Below, piece by piece: positions 35,586 through 43,015 of a stretch of DNA of 64,000 bases. How positions within the stretch are numbered: the first letter of the stretch is position 1; the number at the start of each line of letters is the position of its first letter. This stretch comes from Atopobiaceae bacterium UBA1367. Lineage in GTDB: Bacteria; Actinomycetota; Coriobacteriia; Coriobacteriales; Atopobiaceae. The stretch covers positions 383,910 through 447,909 of the forward strand of contig DBRN01000012.1 of the NCBI GenBank assembly GCA_002305995.1. Reading direction: 5' to 3'. Made by a program: the position numbers and the translations under genes. Below the pieces are notes generated by a model. That model did no database searches and had not been told where the DNA came from. It saw only the letters and a program-made list of their open reading frames with translations.

Positions 35586-38213
35586 ATGGGAGGTGCCGCT
35601 TTGGACGCAAGGCACGACATGCTCAGACCGATGGCACGGGCCGTGGCCATCTGTGCGCTGGCCGTGGCGCTGGGGACGGCCGTGCCCACCACGGCCCGCG
35701 CCGACGACGGCGAGCACCTGCTGGGGATCGGTCCGTGCGAGAGCATCGCGACCGAGACGGCGACGGGCGACCTGCCCGAGGAGGGCGCACCTGCGCCCCA
35801 GTCCCTCGAGCAGGATGAGTCCCCGGCAGAAGGCGCAGAGACGGCTGCCGACGTGATCGTGGATCAGGGCGGTAGCGATGGGATCGATGCGCCCGCGACG
35901 ATCGATGACGCGCCGTTCGGACAGAGGGCCATTCCGGCGGAGTCGACGCCAGGGGTCTCCGACCGGGCCGAGGGGGGCGCAGGGCTTAAGGCCCAAGACG
36001 CAAGTGGTGACGAGGGTCTCGCCCTTCCGCATGGCGCCGCGCATGTCAAGGAGGGAACCTACGTCATAGAGTGCGGTGTTGCGGATGACAAGGTGCTCGG
36101 TGTCGGGGGCAAGTCCCCGGCAGAGCGCTCGAAGGTGTCGTCGTGGACGTTTGGCAAAAGCGGCAATCAGACATGGGACGTCAAGCTTGACGAGGCGAGT
36201 GGCTGGTACCACATCCTGCTTGCGGGGAGCAACGGCAAGCTCGCCTTGGGAAAGCCCAGCAAGGAGAGCGACTACGAAGTGGAGCTGCTGGACCCAGTCG
36301 CGGTGGGCGACCGGGCGCTTTGGGCCTTCGTGAAGAATGGCTCGTGGTTCAACCTCATCAATCGCTCGCTGCCCGATCGCATGCTCGACATCAGCCGTGC
36401 CAGCACGGCCAACGGCGCTCAGGTCAAGCTCTACAAGACGGATACGTCTGCAAAGAATCGCAGGTTCTACCTCTTGGAGGCCAATCCGTCCGTGGGGGCG
36501 GGAGATGTCGTCAACGAAGGGGCCTACGTCCTCACGGCCCACATCCTCGCACAGACGACAGGTGCGAGCCTGGTGGTCGAGGTGAGTGGCGGGAGCACCA
36601 AGAGCGGCGCGGACGTCAAGGTCGGCACTGCAGGGAACAAGAGCTACCAGAAGATCTACCTCGAGCCAGACGGAGAGGGCTACTACGTCGCGTGGGTCGT
36701 GGGAACCGGCAAGGCGCTTGCCCAGGAAGGCTCATCGGTGGTGCCCGGCAACAATATCGTGCAGAAGACTTACAGCAAGGCGGCCGCGACGCAGCGGTGG
36801 GCGCTGCGCGCGCACGGTGACGGCACCTACTCGCTGGTCAACAAGGCGACCGGGCTTGCCATGGGAGTCCGGGGCAACAAATCCGGCGCCGACGTGCGGG
36901 GCACGCGCAACGATGGCTACAGCAGCGCATATCAGACGACGCGCTTCAAGCTGACGCGCGCGGCTCTGCTCTCGGCGGGTATCGTGGAGATTCATCCGCG
37001 CACGAGCTCCGTCGTTTCGCTTGACGTCCGTGGTGCGTCCACGGGCACGGCGGGATTGCTGCTCTGGACCGACACGAATGGGCTCAACCAGCGTTTTGAG
37101 TTGGTGTCTGCCGGCGGGGTGGACATGTGGCGCGTGCGTACCGCCTCGTCTGGCGGCTGGCTGACGGAGATGGGCACCGACGTCTCTGAGGTTAGGCAGA
37201 CGGGGAAGGGTTCCGATGCCAAGATAGACGCAAACACATGGAGGGTGACGTTCACAGGGGGATGGTTCACCCTTGTGAATGCGGCCACGGGCAAGGCGCT
37301 CGACATGTGGCGCGGCGAGACCGCAAAGGGAACTGTGGTAAACGGCTACCCCCTCAACGGAAGGAACTCGCAGCACTTCACATTCGAGTACACGACGCTC
37401 ATACGTTCCGGCTACTACTTCCTGCAAAACGGTGGCTCGCGCTACCTTGACGTGAAGAGGACGTCGGTCAAGAGCGGGGCCAACATCCAGGTCTACGAGG
37501 AGACGGACAAGGTCGGCCAGCTGTTCCTCCTCGAGACGAGTGGCTCGAACTGGCTGATCAGCAACTCCCTCAGCGGACTGTACCTCACGGCGGAGGAAGG
37601 GACGAAGGGCGCAAACGTCGCGCAGCAGAAGCTGACAAAGGGCAAGAAGATCCAGCTTTGGCGGATAGGCATAGCGGATGGGGGATCGATCCGCTTCATC
37701 AGCGCGGCCAACGCCGAGCTGTTGCTGCATGCATACAACGATGGCGCGAAGAACAGCGCGAACGTCTACCTGACCACGTCGACGAACAGCGCCGGGCAGT
37801 CATGGAAGCCCATCGCCCTCACCCATCCCTCGCTCACCAGCCGTCAGCAGGCCGTGCTGGAAGCCGCAAAGCGGACGCCATCGGCAGGTCCGGGATACTG
37901 TGCCGGATGGATAACCAACGTGTTCCGCCGGGCGGGCATTGGGTACTGGGCGGGCGACGCCCGCGACCAGTACCGGTGGTTCTGCACGAGTGACAAGCTC
38001 ACAGACCTCCAGCCGGGCATGATCGTGGCCGTGAGCTCGCACGGGCGCACGCGGGCAGGCAGCATCTGGGGGCATGTGGCAGTGTACATCGGCAACGGGC
38101 TCATCATGGACAATGTCGGACCGATCAGGACCATGTCGCTTTATCAGTGGATCGCTTGGTATGGTGATCGCATGACGCCCAAGTGGGGATGGTTCGGCAA
38201 GTCGCTCAGATAG
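35586..38213 (+). CDS. Secreted ricin-type lectin/NlpC-P60-like hydrolase
   Basis: This 875-residue protein has a signal peptide (core ARAVAICALAVALGTAV, ending ARA), an acidic linker, ricin-type beta-trefoil repeats (about 155-745) and a C-terminal cysteine-peptidase-like domain (about 757-875). GPGYCAGW supplies Cys772, GHVAVYIG supplies His830, and LQPGMIVAV is the usual NlpC/P60-CHAP strand before the His. It probably cuts peptide bonds in peptidoglycan. The lectin part parallels the L,D-transpeptidase (shared GIVEIHPRT, LLLWTDTN, RTASSGGW). GAGGAG precedes the ATG; 35619 is an alternative start. An inverted repeat follows at 38224-38279. Confidence 0.8.
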   Translation: MGGAALDARHDMLRPMARAVAICALAVALGTAVPTTARADDGEHLLGIGPCESIATETATGDLPEEGAPAPQSLEQDESPAEGAETAADVIVDQGGSDGIDAPATIDDAPFGQRAIPAESTPGVSDRAEGGAGLKAQDASGDEGLALPHGAAHVKEGTYVIECGVADDKVLGVGGKSPAERSKVSSWTFGKSGNQTWDVKLDEASGWYHILLAGSNGKLALGKPSKESDYEVELLDPVAVGDRALWAFVKNGSWFNLINRSLPDRMLDISRASTANGAQVKLYKTDTSAKNRRFYLLEANPSVGAGDVVNEGAYVLTAHILAQTTGASLVVEVSGGSTKSGADVKVGTAGNKSYQKIYLEPDGEGYYVAWVVGTGKALAQEGSSVVPGNNIVQKTYSKAAATQRWALRAHGDGTYSLVNKATGLAMGVRGNKSGADVRGTRNDGYSSAYQTTRFKLTRAALLSAGIVEIHPRTSSVVSLDVRGASTGTAGLLLWTDTNGLNQRFELVSAGGVDMWRVRTASSGGWLTEMGTDVSEVRQTGKGSDAKIDANTWRVTFTGGWFTLVNAATGKALDMWRGETAKGTVVNGYPLNGRNSQHFTFEYTTLIRSGYYFLQNGGSRYLDVKRTSVKSGANIQVYEETDKVGQLFLLETSGSNWLISNSLSGLYLTAEEGTKGANVAQQKLTKGKKIQLWRIGIADGGSIRFISAANAELLLHAYNDGAKNSANVYLTTSTNSAGQSWKPIALTHPSLTSRQQAVLEAAKRTPSAGPGYCAGWITNVFRRAGIGYWAGDARDQYRWFCTSDKLTDLQPGMIVAVSSHGRTRAGSIWGHVAVYIGNGLIMDNVGPIRTMSLYQWIAWYGDRMTPKWGWFGKSLR

Positions 38214-38223
38214 GCTCCGAATC

Positions 38224-38279
38224 GCATCAAAGGATGGCTTCGACGGAATAGGGATCACCGCGCGTCGCCCCTTTGATGC
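38224..38279. terminator. Inverted repeat after the lectin-hydrolase genes
   Basis: Ten-base perfect arms (38224-38233 with 38270-38279) around a 36-base GC-rich interior. No T-run follows. It may end transcription of the lectin genes before the export genes. Confidence 0.35.
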
Positions 38280-38324
38280 AAGATGTTGCTGTGACGTGTG
38301 GTTTAGGCGATCCCATGTCATGCG

Positions 38325-38333
38325 TGATAGTAT
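38325..38333 (+). promoter_or_regulatory. Extended -10 promoter for the exporter genes
   Basis: TG, one base, then TAGTAT at 38328-38333; no good -35. A start near 38340 would exclude the TTG at 38337 as initiation codon and favours GTG 38376. Confidence 0.45.
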
Positions 38334-38375
38334 GTCTTGGATCGGCTACGGGAGCGAACGACCTTAGGGGGGAAT

Positions 38376-39209
38376 GTGAGCCAAAACGCATCAGGCGAGA
38401 CCACCCCAAAGACCATATCCAAGAGTGACGCCTGGTATCCGACCTCTCAACGTGACCTGTACGTCGTGCGGCAGCTTGTCACGAAGGACTTCAAGCTCAA
38501 GTATCGCCGCAGCATCCTCGGCATCGCATGGAGCGTGCTCAACCCGCTGCTCATGATGTGCGTCCAGGCGGTGGTCTTCACCAAGCTCATGAGCAGGCAC
38601 GATAGCAGCATCCCCAACTTTCCCATCTACCTGATCCTGGGCAACACGGCATGGCATCTGATGAGCGATGCCACCAACGCGGGCATGCAGTCCATCATCC
38701 ATGCGCAGTCGCTTCTCAAGAAGGTGCGCATCAACCGGTGGGTCTTCCCCGTGCAGAAGGTGCTCTTCGCGGTGGTCAACTACACGTTCTCGCTGGTCGC
38801 CGTCGCCCTGGTCATGACCGTCTTCAGGTGGACGCTGAGCCCCTGGGCGCTCATGGTCCCGCTTGGCGTGCTGTACCTCACGGTGTTCTGCATCGGTCTC
38901 TCACTGCTGCTGTCGGCGCTTGCGGTGTTCTTTCGCGACGTCATCCACCTGTGGGGCGTCGTGCTCACAGCATGGATGTACCTCACGCCCCTGTTCTACT
39001 CGGTCACCATCCTCCCCGATTGGATGCAGTCGGCCATGAGGTTCAATCCCATGTACCTCTACATCACCTTCATCAGGCGCTGCCTGCTGTGGAAGATGAG
39101 CCCAGGGCCTCTGATCCATGTGGGCTGCGTCGGGTGTGCCCTGCTGATGCTTGCCATCGGCTACACCGTGTTCCGCAAGTTGGAAGACCGCTTCATACTG
39201 TTCATCTAG
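38376..39209 (+). CDS. tagG: ABC-2 type polysaccharide/teichoic acid exporter permease
   Basis: This 277-residue integral membrane protein has six predicted segments and the ABC-2 layout: an amphipathic N-terminus with LVTKDFKLKYRRSILGIAWSV, typical of TagG/RfbA/Wzm permeases that form the channel for lipid-linked wall polymers. GGGGGGA precedes the GTG start. It is followed 10 bases later by its ATPase. In this locus the cargo is presumably the glycerol-phosphate or LicD-modified polymer made by neighbouring enzymes. Confidence 0.9.
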   Translation: MSQNASGETTPKTISKSDAWYPTSQRDLYVVRQLVTKDFKLKYRRSILGIAWSVLNPLLMMCVQAVVFTKLMSRHDSSIPNFPIYLILGNTAWHLMSDATNAGMQSIIHAQSLLKKVRINRWVFPVQKVLFAVVNYTFSLVAVALVMTVFRWTLSPWALMVPLGVLYLTVFCIGLSLLLSALAVFFRDVIHLWGVVLTAWMYLTPLFYSVTILPDWMQSAMRFNPMYLYITFIRRCLLWKMSPGPLIHVGCVGCALLMLAIGYTVFRKLEDRFILFI

Positions 39210-39219
39210 GAGCGCTTGG

Positions 39220-39984
39220 ATGGCAAACGACATCATCAGGGCCAGCGAGCCGGGAAGCATCTGCGTCGATGACGTCACGATGACCTTCAACATCGCGAAG
39301 GAGCAGTTCAACTCCCTCAAGGAGTACTTCATCGCCATGACGCGCCATGAGCTGAAGTTCAAGCCCTTCCATGCGCTCAAGAACATCAGCTTCGACGTGC
39401 GGCCTGGCGAGTCCGTTGGTCTTGTGGGCACCAACGGCTCGGGCAAGTCCACGATGCTCAAGATCATCGCAGGCGTGCTGAGTCCCTCCGAGGGAACGGT
39501 CACGGTCAACGGCAACATCGCGCCTCTCATCGAGCTCGGCGCCGGCTTTGACCGCGAGCTCACCGCCCGCGAGAACATCTACCTCAACGGCGCCCTGCTG
39601 GGCTACCGCAAGGAGTTCATCGAGGAGAACTTCGACCGCATCGTGGAGTTTGCGGAACTCCAGAAGTTCATGGACATGCCCCTCAAGAACTACTCGAGCG
39701 GCATGGTCGCGCGCATCGCGTTCTCCATCGCCACCATCACCGAGCCCGATCTGCTCATCGTCGACGAGGCACTCTCCGTCGGAGACCAGTTCTTCCGCGA
39801 GAAGTGCGAGCGGCGCATCAGCGAGTTGGTGAGCTCCAAGAACGTCACGGTCTTGTTCGTCAGTCACAACGCCGGACAGGTAAAGCGCGTCTGCGAGCGC
39901 TGCATTTGGATCGAGAAGGGCAACCTCAGGATGGATGGCCCCTCCGTGGAGGTCGCAGACGCATACGCCAACATGAAGAGGTGA
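39220..39984 (+). CDS. tagH: ABC transporter ATPase for teichoic acid/polysaccharide export
   Basis: This 254-residue nucleotide-binding subunit has Walker A (GTNGSGKST near residues 71-79), the TagH/Wzt-type Q-loop region, ABC signature NYSSGMVARIAFS near 158, Walker B LLIVDEALSVGD near 178 and the switch His in FVSHN. It lacks the C-terminal extension of B. subtilis TagH and of carbohydrate-binding Wzt proteins, so the transporter itself probably reads only a lipid-linked cap. AGGAGCG precedes the ATG. The next GT2 gene starts 3 bases downstream. Confidence 0.9.
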   Translation: MANDIIRASEPGSICVDDVTMTFNIAKEQFNSLKEYFIAMTRHELKFKPFHALKNISFDVRPGESVGLVGTNGSGKSTMLKIIAGVLSPSEGTVTVNGNIAPLIELGAGFDRELTARENIYLNGALLGYRKEFIEENFDRIVEFAELQKFMDMPLKNYSSGMVARIAFSIATITEPDLLIVDEALSVGDQFFREKCERRISELVSSKNVTVLFVSHNAGQVKRVCERCIWIEKGNLRMDGPSVEVADAYANMKR

Positions 39985-39987
39985 CCC

Positions 39988-41115
39988 ATGGCAGGTATCG
40001 ACGTTTCCGTCATCGTCCCATGCTATAACACCGAGGCCTATCTCGATGAGGCCCTTTCGTCCGCCGAGCAGAACGATCGCGTATCCATCGAGATCATCGT
40101 GCTCAACGACGGCTCGACGGACGGCTCCCTCGACATCATGAGAGCCCACGCCACCGCCGACTCCCGCGTGCGGGTGATCGACAAGGAAAACCAGGGATAC
40201 GGCGCCACGATGAACCGCGGCATCTCCGAGGCCCGCGGCACCTATGTCGCCATCCTCGAGCCCGACGACTGGGTTGCCCCCCACATGTACGATGACCTGT
40301 TCGAGTATGGCATGGGCTTTGGCCCCGACACGATCCCCGACATCATCAAGTCGCCCTACATGCGCGTGGTGCTGCCTGAGACGTCCGACCAGTATGTCTG
40401 CAACTGCTCGTACTTCAAGCGCGTCGATCCTGGCTTCCAGCCCTTCAAGCTCCAGGACGCACCGCACCTCATCCAGCACCACCCCTCGATCTGGTCGGCC
40501 ATCTACCGCAAGGGCTTCCTCGATGAGAAGGGGATCCGCTTCAAGGAGGTTCCTGGTGCGGGCTGGGTCGACAACCCCTTCCTGATCGAGACGCTCTGCC
40601 AAGCCGACTCCATCGTGTACAAGGAGCAACCTTACTACCACTACCGCGAGGACCTTCCCGGCTCCTCGTCGGTCCTCAAGCGGGCGCGCCTGTGCTTTGA
40701 CCGCTGGCACGACATGGCCGATATCATCGAGCGCCTGAACATCACCGACGATGAGATCCTGCAGGCGTTCTACATCATCGGGTTTCGCTACATCGGTGGC
40801 TCCTTTGCGGAGTTCGGCGACGGCAACCCCGAGATCACCACGTGGTCGACCGAGGTGTTCCGCCGCATGGATCCCGCGCGCGTGGTGCGCATCAAGAACC
40901 TCTCGGGCCATTCCAAGCAGCTGTTCTTCGAGCTCTCGGGGTACGAGCCGATACGGTACAGCAACAAGGAGTACTACGGCGAGCTCGTCAAGGAGTTCCT
41001 CTACTCCCTGCGCACCAACGGCATCGGCTTCGCGCTGGGCCGCATGAGACTCTACGCTCGGCAGAAGGCGACCGAGAGGGGCCTCCTGGAGCAGAAGCTG
41101 GACATCGCCGAGTAG
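39988..41115 (+). CDS. Glycosyltransferase family 2 protein
   Basis: This 375-residue cytoplasmic GT-A enzyme shows SVIVPCYNTEAYLDEAL near residues 7-23, IVLNDGSTDGS near 36, and the metal-binding EPDDW near 91, all in the canonical order. The C-terminal third is family-specific, possibly acceptor-binding. It follows tagH by 3 bases, so it is translated with the exporter. It likely adds a sugar to the wall polymer or its linker. Donor and acceptor are not readable. The long palindrome at 41128 starts 13 bases after its stop. Confidence 0.85.
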   Translation: MAGIDVSVIVPCYNTEAYLDEALSSAEQNDRVSIEIIVLNDGSTDGSLDIMRAHATADSRVRVIDKENQGYGATMNRGISEARGTYVAILEPDDWVAPHMYDDLFEYGMGFGPDTIPDIIKSPYMRVVLPETSDQYVCNCSYFKRVDPGFQPFKLQDAPHLIQHHPSIWSAIYRKGFLDEKGIRFKEVPGAGWVDNPFLIETLCQADSIVYKEQPYYHYREDLPGSSSVLKRARLCFDRWHDMADIIERLNITDDEILQAFYIIGFRYIGGSFAEFGDGNPEITTWSTEVFRRMDPARVVRIKNLSGHSKQLFFELSGYEPIRYSNKEYYGELVKEFLYSLRTNGIGFALGRMRLYARQKATERGLLEQKLDIAE

Positions 41116-41127
41116 GCGCGACCGAAG

Positions 41128-41310
41128 GCGCCCCCCGCCGCCCGGGCCCATCCCGCTGGCGATGTGCCGCGAGAGGGCGCCCGCCCCCTCGCACCCGACA
41201 GCTGCGGAATCGCTCGCTACGCTCGCTAGGTCCTCGCTCCCGTCGGGTGTGAGGACGCGGGCAACGCGGCAAACATCCCCAGCGGGATGGGCCCGGGCGG
41301 CGGGGGGCGT
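41128..41310. repeat. 183-bp imperfect palindrome
   Basis: Outer arms of 31 bases (41129-41159 and 41279-41309) are perfectly complementary. After one mismatch the pairing resumes (GATGT with ACATC, GCCGCG with CGCGGC). Further in, CCTCGCACCCGAC (near 41187) matches GTCGGGTGTGAGG with one wobble. The apex carries CGCTCGCTACGCTCGC. No ORF fits. It may be a REP/MITE-like element or a bidirectional terminator between the wall locus and the pyr operon. Confidence 0.8.
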
Positions 41311-41346
41311 GACGTCCGTGCTCCCCATGTTTCATCTGTGCATGCC

Positions 41347-41375
41347 TTGTCAGCGCATCATCCCGTCGCTATAGT
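41347..41375 (+). promoter_or_regulatory. pyr operon promoter
   Basis: TTGTCA at 41347-41352 and TATAGT at 41370-41375 with an optimal 17-base spacer. The predicted start near 41382 puts the PyrR-box-like hairpin at the very 5' end of the transcript. Confidence 0.65.
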
Positions 41376-41383
41376 GGTCATGA

Positions 41384-41414
41384 CCTTTAAGCGCGGTACG
41401 GGATACCGGCAAGG
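41384..41414 (+). promoter_or_regulatory. PyrR-binding-loop-like RNA element
   Basis: CCTTTAA (41384) and GCAAGG (ending 41414) form the lower stem and purine-rich bulge of known PyrR boxes. Between them CGGTA pairs with TACCG around the loop CGGGA. The loop and upper stem differ from the Bacillus consensus, but the frame and position before pyrR fit UMP-dependent attenuation. Confidence 0.55.
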
Positions 41415-41457
41415 CGACACACCACATATGCGCTCGCTCACGAGTCTCCTTCCGAAT

Positions 41458-41490
41458 GCCCATGCCGCGCCAGGCGGAGAGGGCGTTTTT
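41458..41490 (+). terminator. Leader terminator of the pyr operon
   Basis: GCCC (41458) pairs with GGGC (41481) and CCGC with GCGG inside, followed by G and five T. It lies 19 bases before pyrR, as expected for a PyrR-controlled attenuator. Confidence 0.6.
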
Positions 41491-41508
41491 CTTGTGGAAG
41501 GGAGTCAT

Positions 41509-42075
41509 ATGGAACAGGCCAGTCCCAAGGCGGTCATCATGGACGATCAGGGGATGGACCGTGCCATCACCCGCATCGCGCATGAGATCATCGAGCACAA
41601 CGAGGGCGCCCGGGGCATCGCGCTGGTGGGCGTGCTTCGTCGCGGCGTGCCCCTTGCCGAGCGCCTCGCCGACAAGATCGCGGGCATCGAGGGCGCGCGT
41701 CCCAAGATCGGCAAGCTCGACATCAGCTTCTACCGCGATGACTACGCCCGCCACATCATGCCGGTGCTCCACGCGACCGACATCATGTTTCCCATCGACG
41801 GGGTCGACGTCATCCTGGTCGACGACGTCCTCTACACCGGTCGCACCGTTCGCGCCGCCCTCGACGCGCTGATGGACCTCGGCCGCCCCAAGAGCGTGCA
41901 GCTTGCCGTCATGGTCGACCGCGGCCACCGCGAGCTGCCCATACGGGCGGACTACGTCGGCAAGAACGTGCCCTCCTCCCGCGAGGAGGACGTGCGCGTG
42001 AGCGTCACCTCCCTGGACGGGAAGGATGCCATCGAGATCTGGGACATCGAGAAGACCGCCGGAGGTGCCCGCTAA
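41509..42075 (+). CDS. pyrR: Bifunctional pyr operon regulator/uracil phosphoribosyltransferase PyrR
   Basis: This 188-residue member of the PRTase family binds pyr leader RNA when UMP is high, and can make UMP from uracil and PRPP. The PRPP-binding motif VILVDDVLYTGRTVRAALDAL lies near residues 103-123; GVLRRGVPLA near 42 and RELPIRADYVGKNVP near 144 are characteristic of PyrR. GGAAGGGAG precedes the ATG at 41509. Longer upstream frames would begin inside the palindrome or leader and are rejected. It heads pyrR-B-C-K-D-F, and a candidate binding site lies in its own leader. Confidence 0.93.
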   Translation: MEQASPKAVIMDDQGMDRAITRIAHEIIEHNEGARGIALVGVLRRGVPLAERLADKIAGIEGARPKIGKLDISFYRDDYARHIMPVLHATDIMFPIDGVDVILVDDVLYTGRTVRAALDALMDLGRPKSVQLAVMVDRGHRELPIRADYVGKNVPSSREEDVRVSVTSLDGKDAIEIWDIEKTAGGAR

Positions 42076-42076
42076 C

Positions 42077-43015
42077 ATGCTTTCCGTCAAGCATCTCATC
42101 GACACGCCAAGCCTGACGGCCGATGACATCACGCAGATCCTTGATACGGCGAAGTCCTTCGAGCCGCTCAACAACCGCAAGGGCATCAAGAAGGCCCCCG
42201 CCCTGCGCGGTCGCACCATCGTGAACCTGTTCCTCGAGCCCTCCACGCGCACCCGCAGCTCGTTCGAGCTCGCTGAGAAGCGCCTCTCGGCAGACGCCCT
42301 CAACATGGGAGGGTCGACCTCGTCGGTCGTCAAGGGCGAAAGCCTCGCTGACACCATCCAGACGATCGACGCCATGAACGTCGACATGTTTATCGTACGT
42401 GCCAAGCTCGCGGGCACCCCGCACAAGATCACCGAGAACACCGACGCGGTGGTCATCAACGCGGGCGACGGCAAGCACCAGCATCCCACCCAGGCCATGC
42501 TCGACCTCTACACCATCCGCGAGCACTTCGGCCATCTCGACGGCCTCAAGGTCGCCATCGTGGGCGACCTCGCGCACAGCCGCGTCTGCGGCTCGCTGGC
42601 GCCGGCCCTCAAGACCATGGGAGCCGAGGTCACCCTCGTGGCCCCTCCCACCTTCCAGGTGGACGACCCGTCCTGGTTTGGCTGCGACCAGACCTATCGC
42701 CTCGACGACGTGCTCGAGGACATGGACGTGGTCTACATGCTGCGCGTCCAGCTTGAGCGCATGGAGGGCGCCGCGATCCCGAGCCGCCGCGAGTACAATC
42801 GCCTCTACGGCCTCTCGCTCGAGCGCGCCGACCGCATGAAGGAGCATGCGATCATCTGCCATCCGGGCCCGATGAACCGTGGCATGGAGATCGACGCGGA
42901 GGTCGCCGACTGCGCACGCTCGAGGATCCTGAACCAGGTCAACGCGGGCGTCCTCACCCGCATGGCCGAGATGTACCTGCTGCTGGGAGGAGAGGGCGAT
43001 GGCGTTTCTGATTAG
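42077..43015 (+). CDS. pyrB: Aspartate carbamoyltransferase catalytic subunit
   Basis: This 312-residue enzyme makes carbamoyl-aspartate from carbamoyl phosphate and aspartate, the committed step of pyrimidine synthesis. The carbamoyl-phosphate loop FLEPSTRTRSSFE lies near residues 51-63, HPTQAMLDLYT near 137, and a C-terminal CHPGPMNRG near 262. No regulatory pyrI is seen, as in PyrR-type operons. GGAGGTG precedes the ATG, which lies two bases after the pyrR stop. Its end overlaps pyrC by 17 bases. Confidence 0.95.
   Translation: MLSVKHLIDTPSLTADDITQILDTAKSFEPLNNRKGIKKAPALRGRTIVNLFLEPSTRTRSSFELAEKRLSADALNMGGSTSSVVKGESLADTIQTIDAMNVDMFIVRAKLAGTPHKITENTDAVVINAGDGKHQHPTQAMLDLYTIREHFGHLDGLKVAIVGDLAHSRVCGSLAPALKTMGAEVTLVAPPTFQVDDPSWFGCDQTYRLDDVLEDMDVVYMLRVQLERMEGAAIPSRREYNRLYGLSLERADRMKEHAIICHPGPMNRGMEIDAEVADCARSRILNQVNAGVLTRMAEMYLLLGGEGDGVSD

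Noticed and set aside
39202..41328. 708-residue minus-strand frame opposite tagH and the GT2 gene
   Set aside because: Shadow of two well-recognised genes, with Asp/Val/Gly/His-rich antisense composition.
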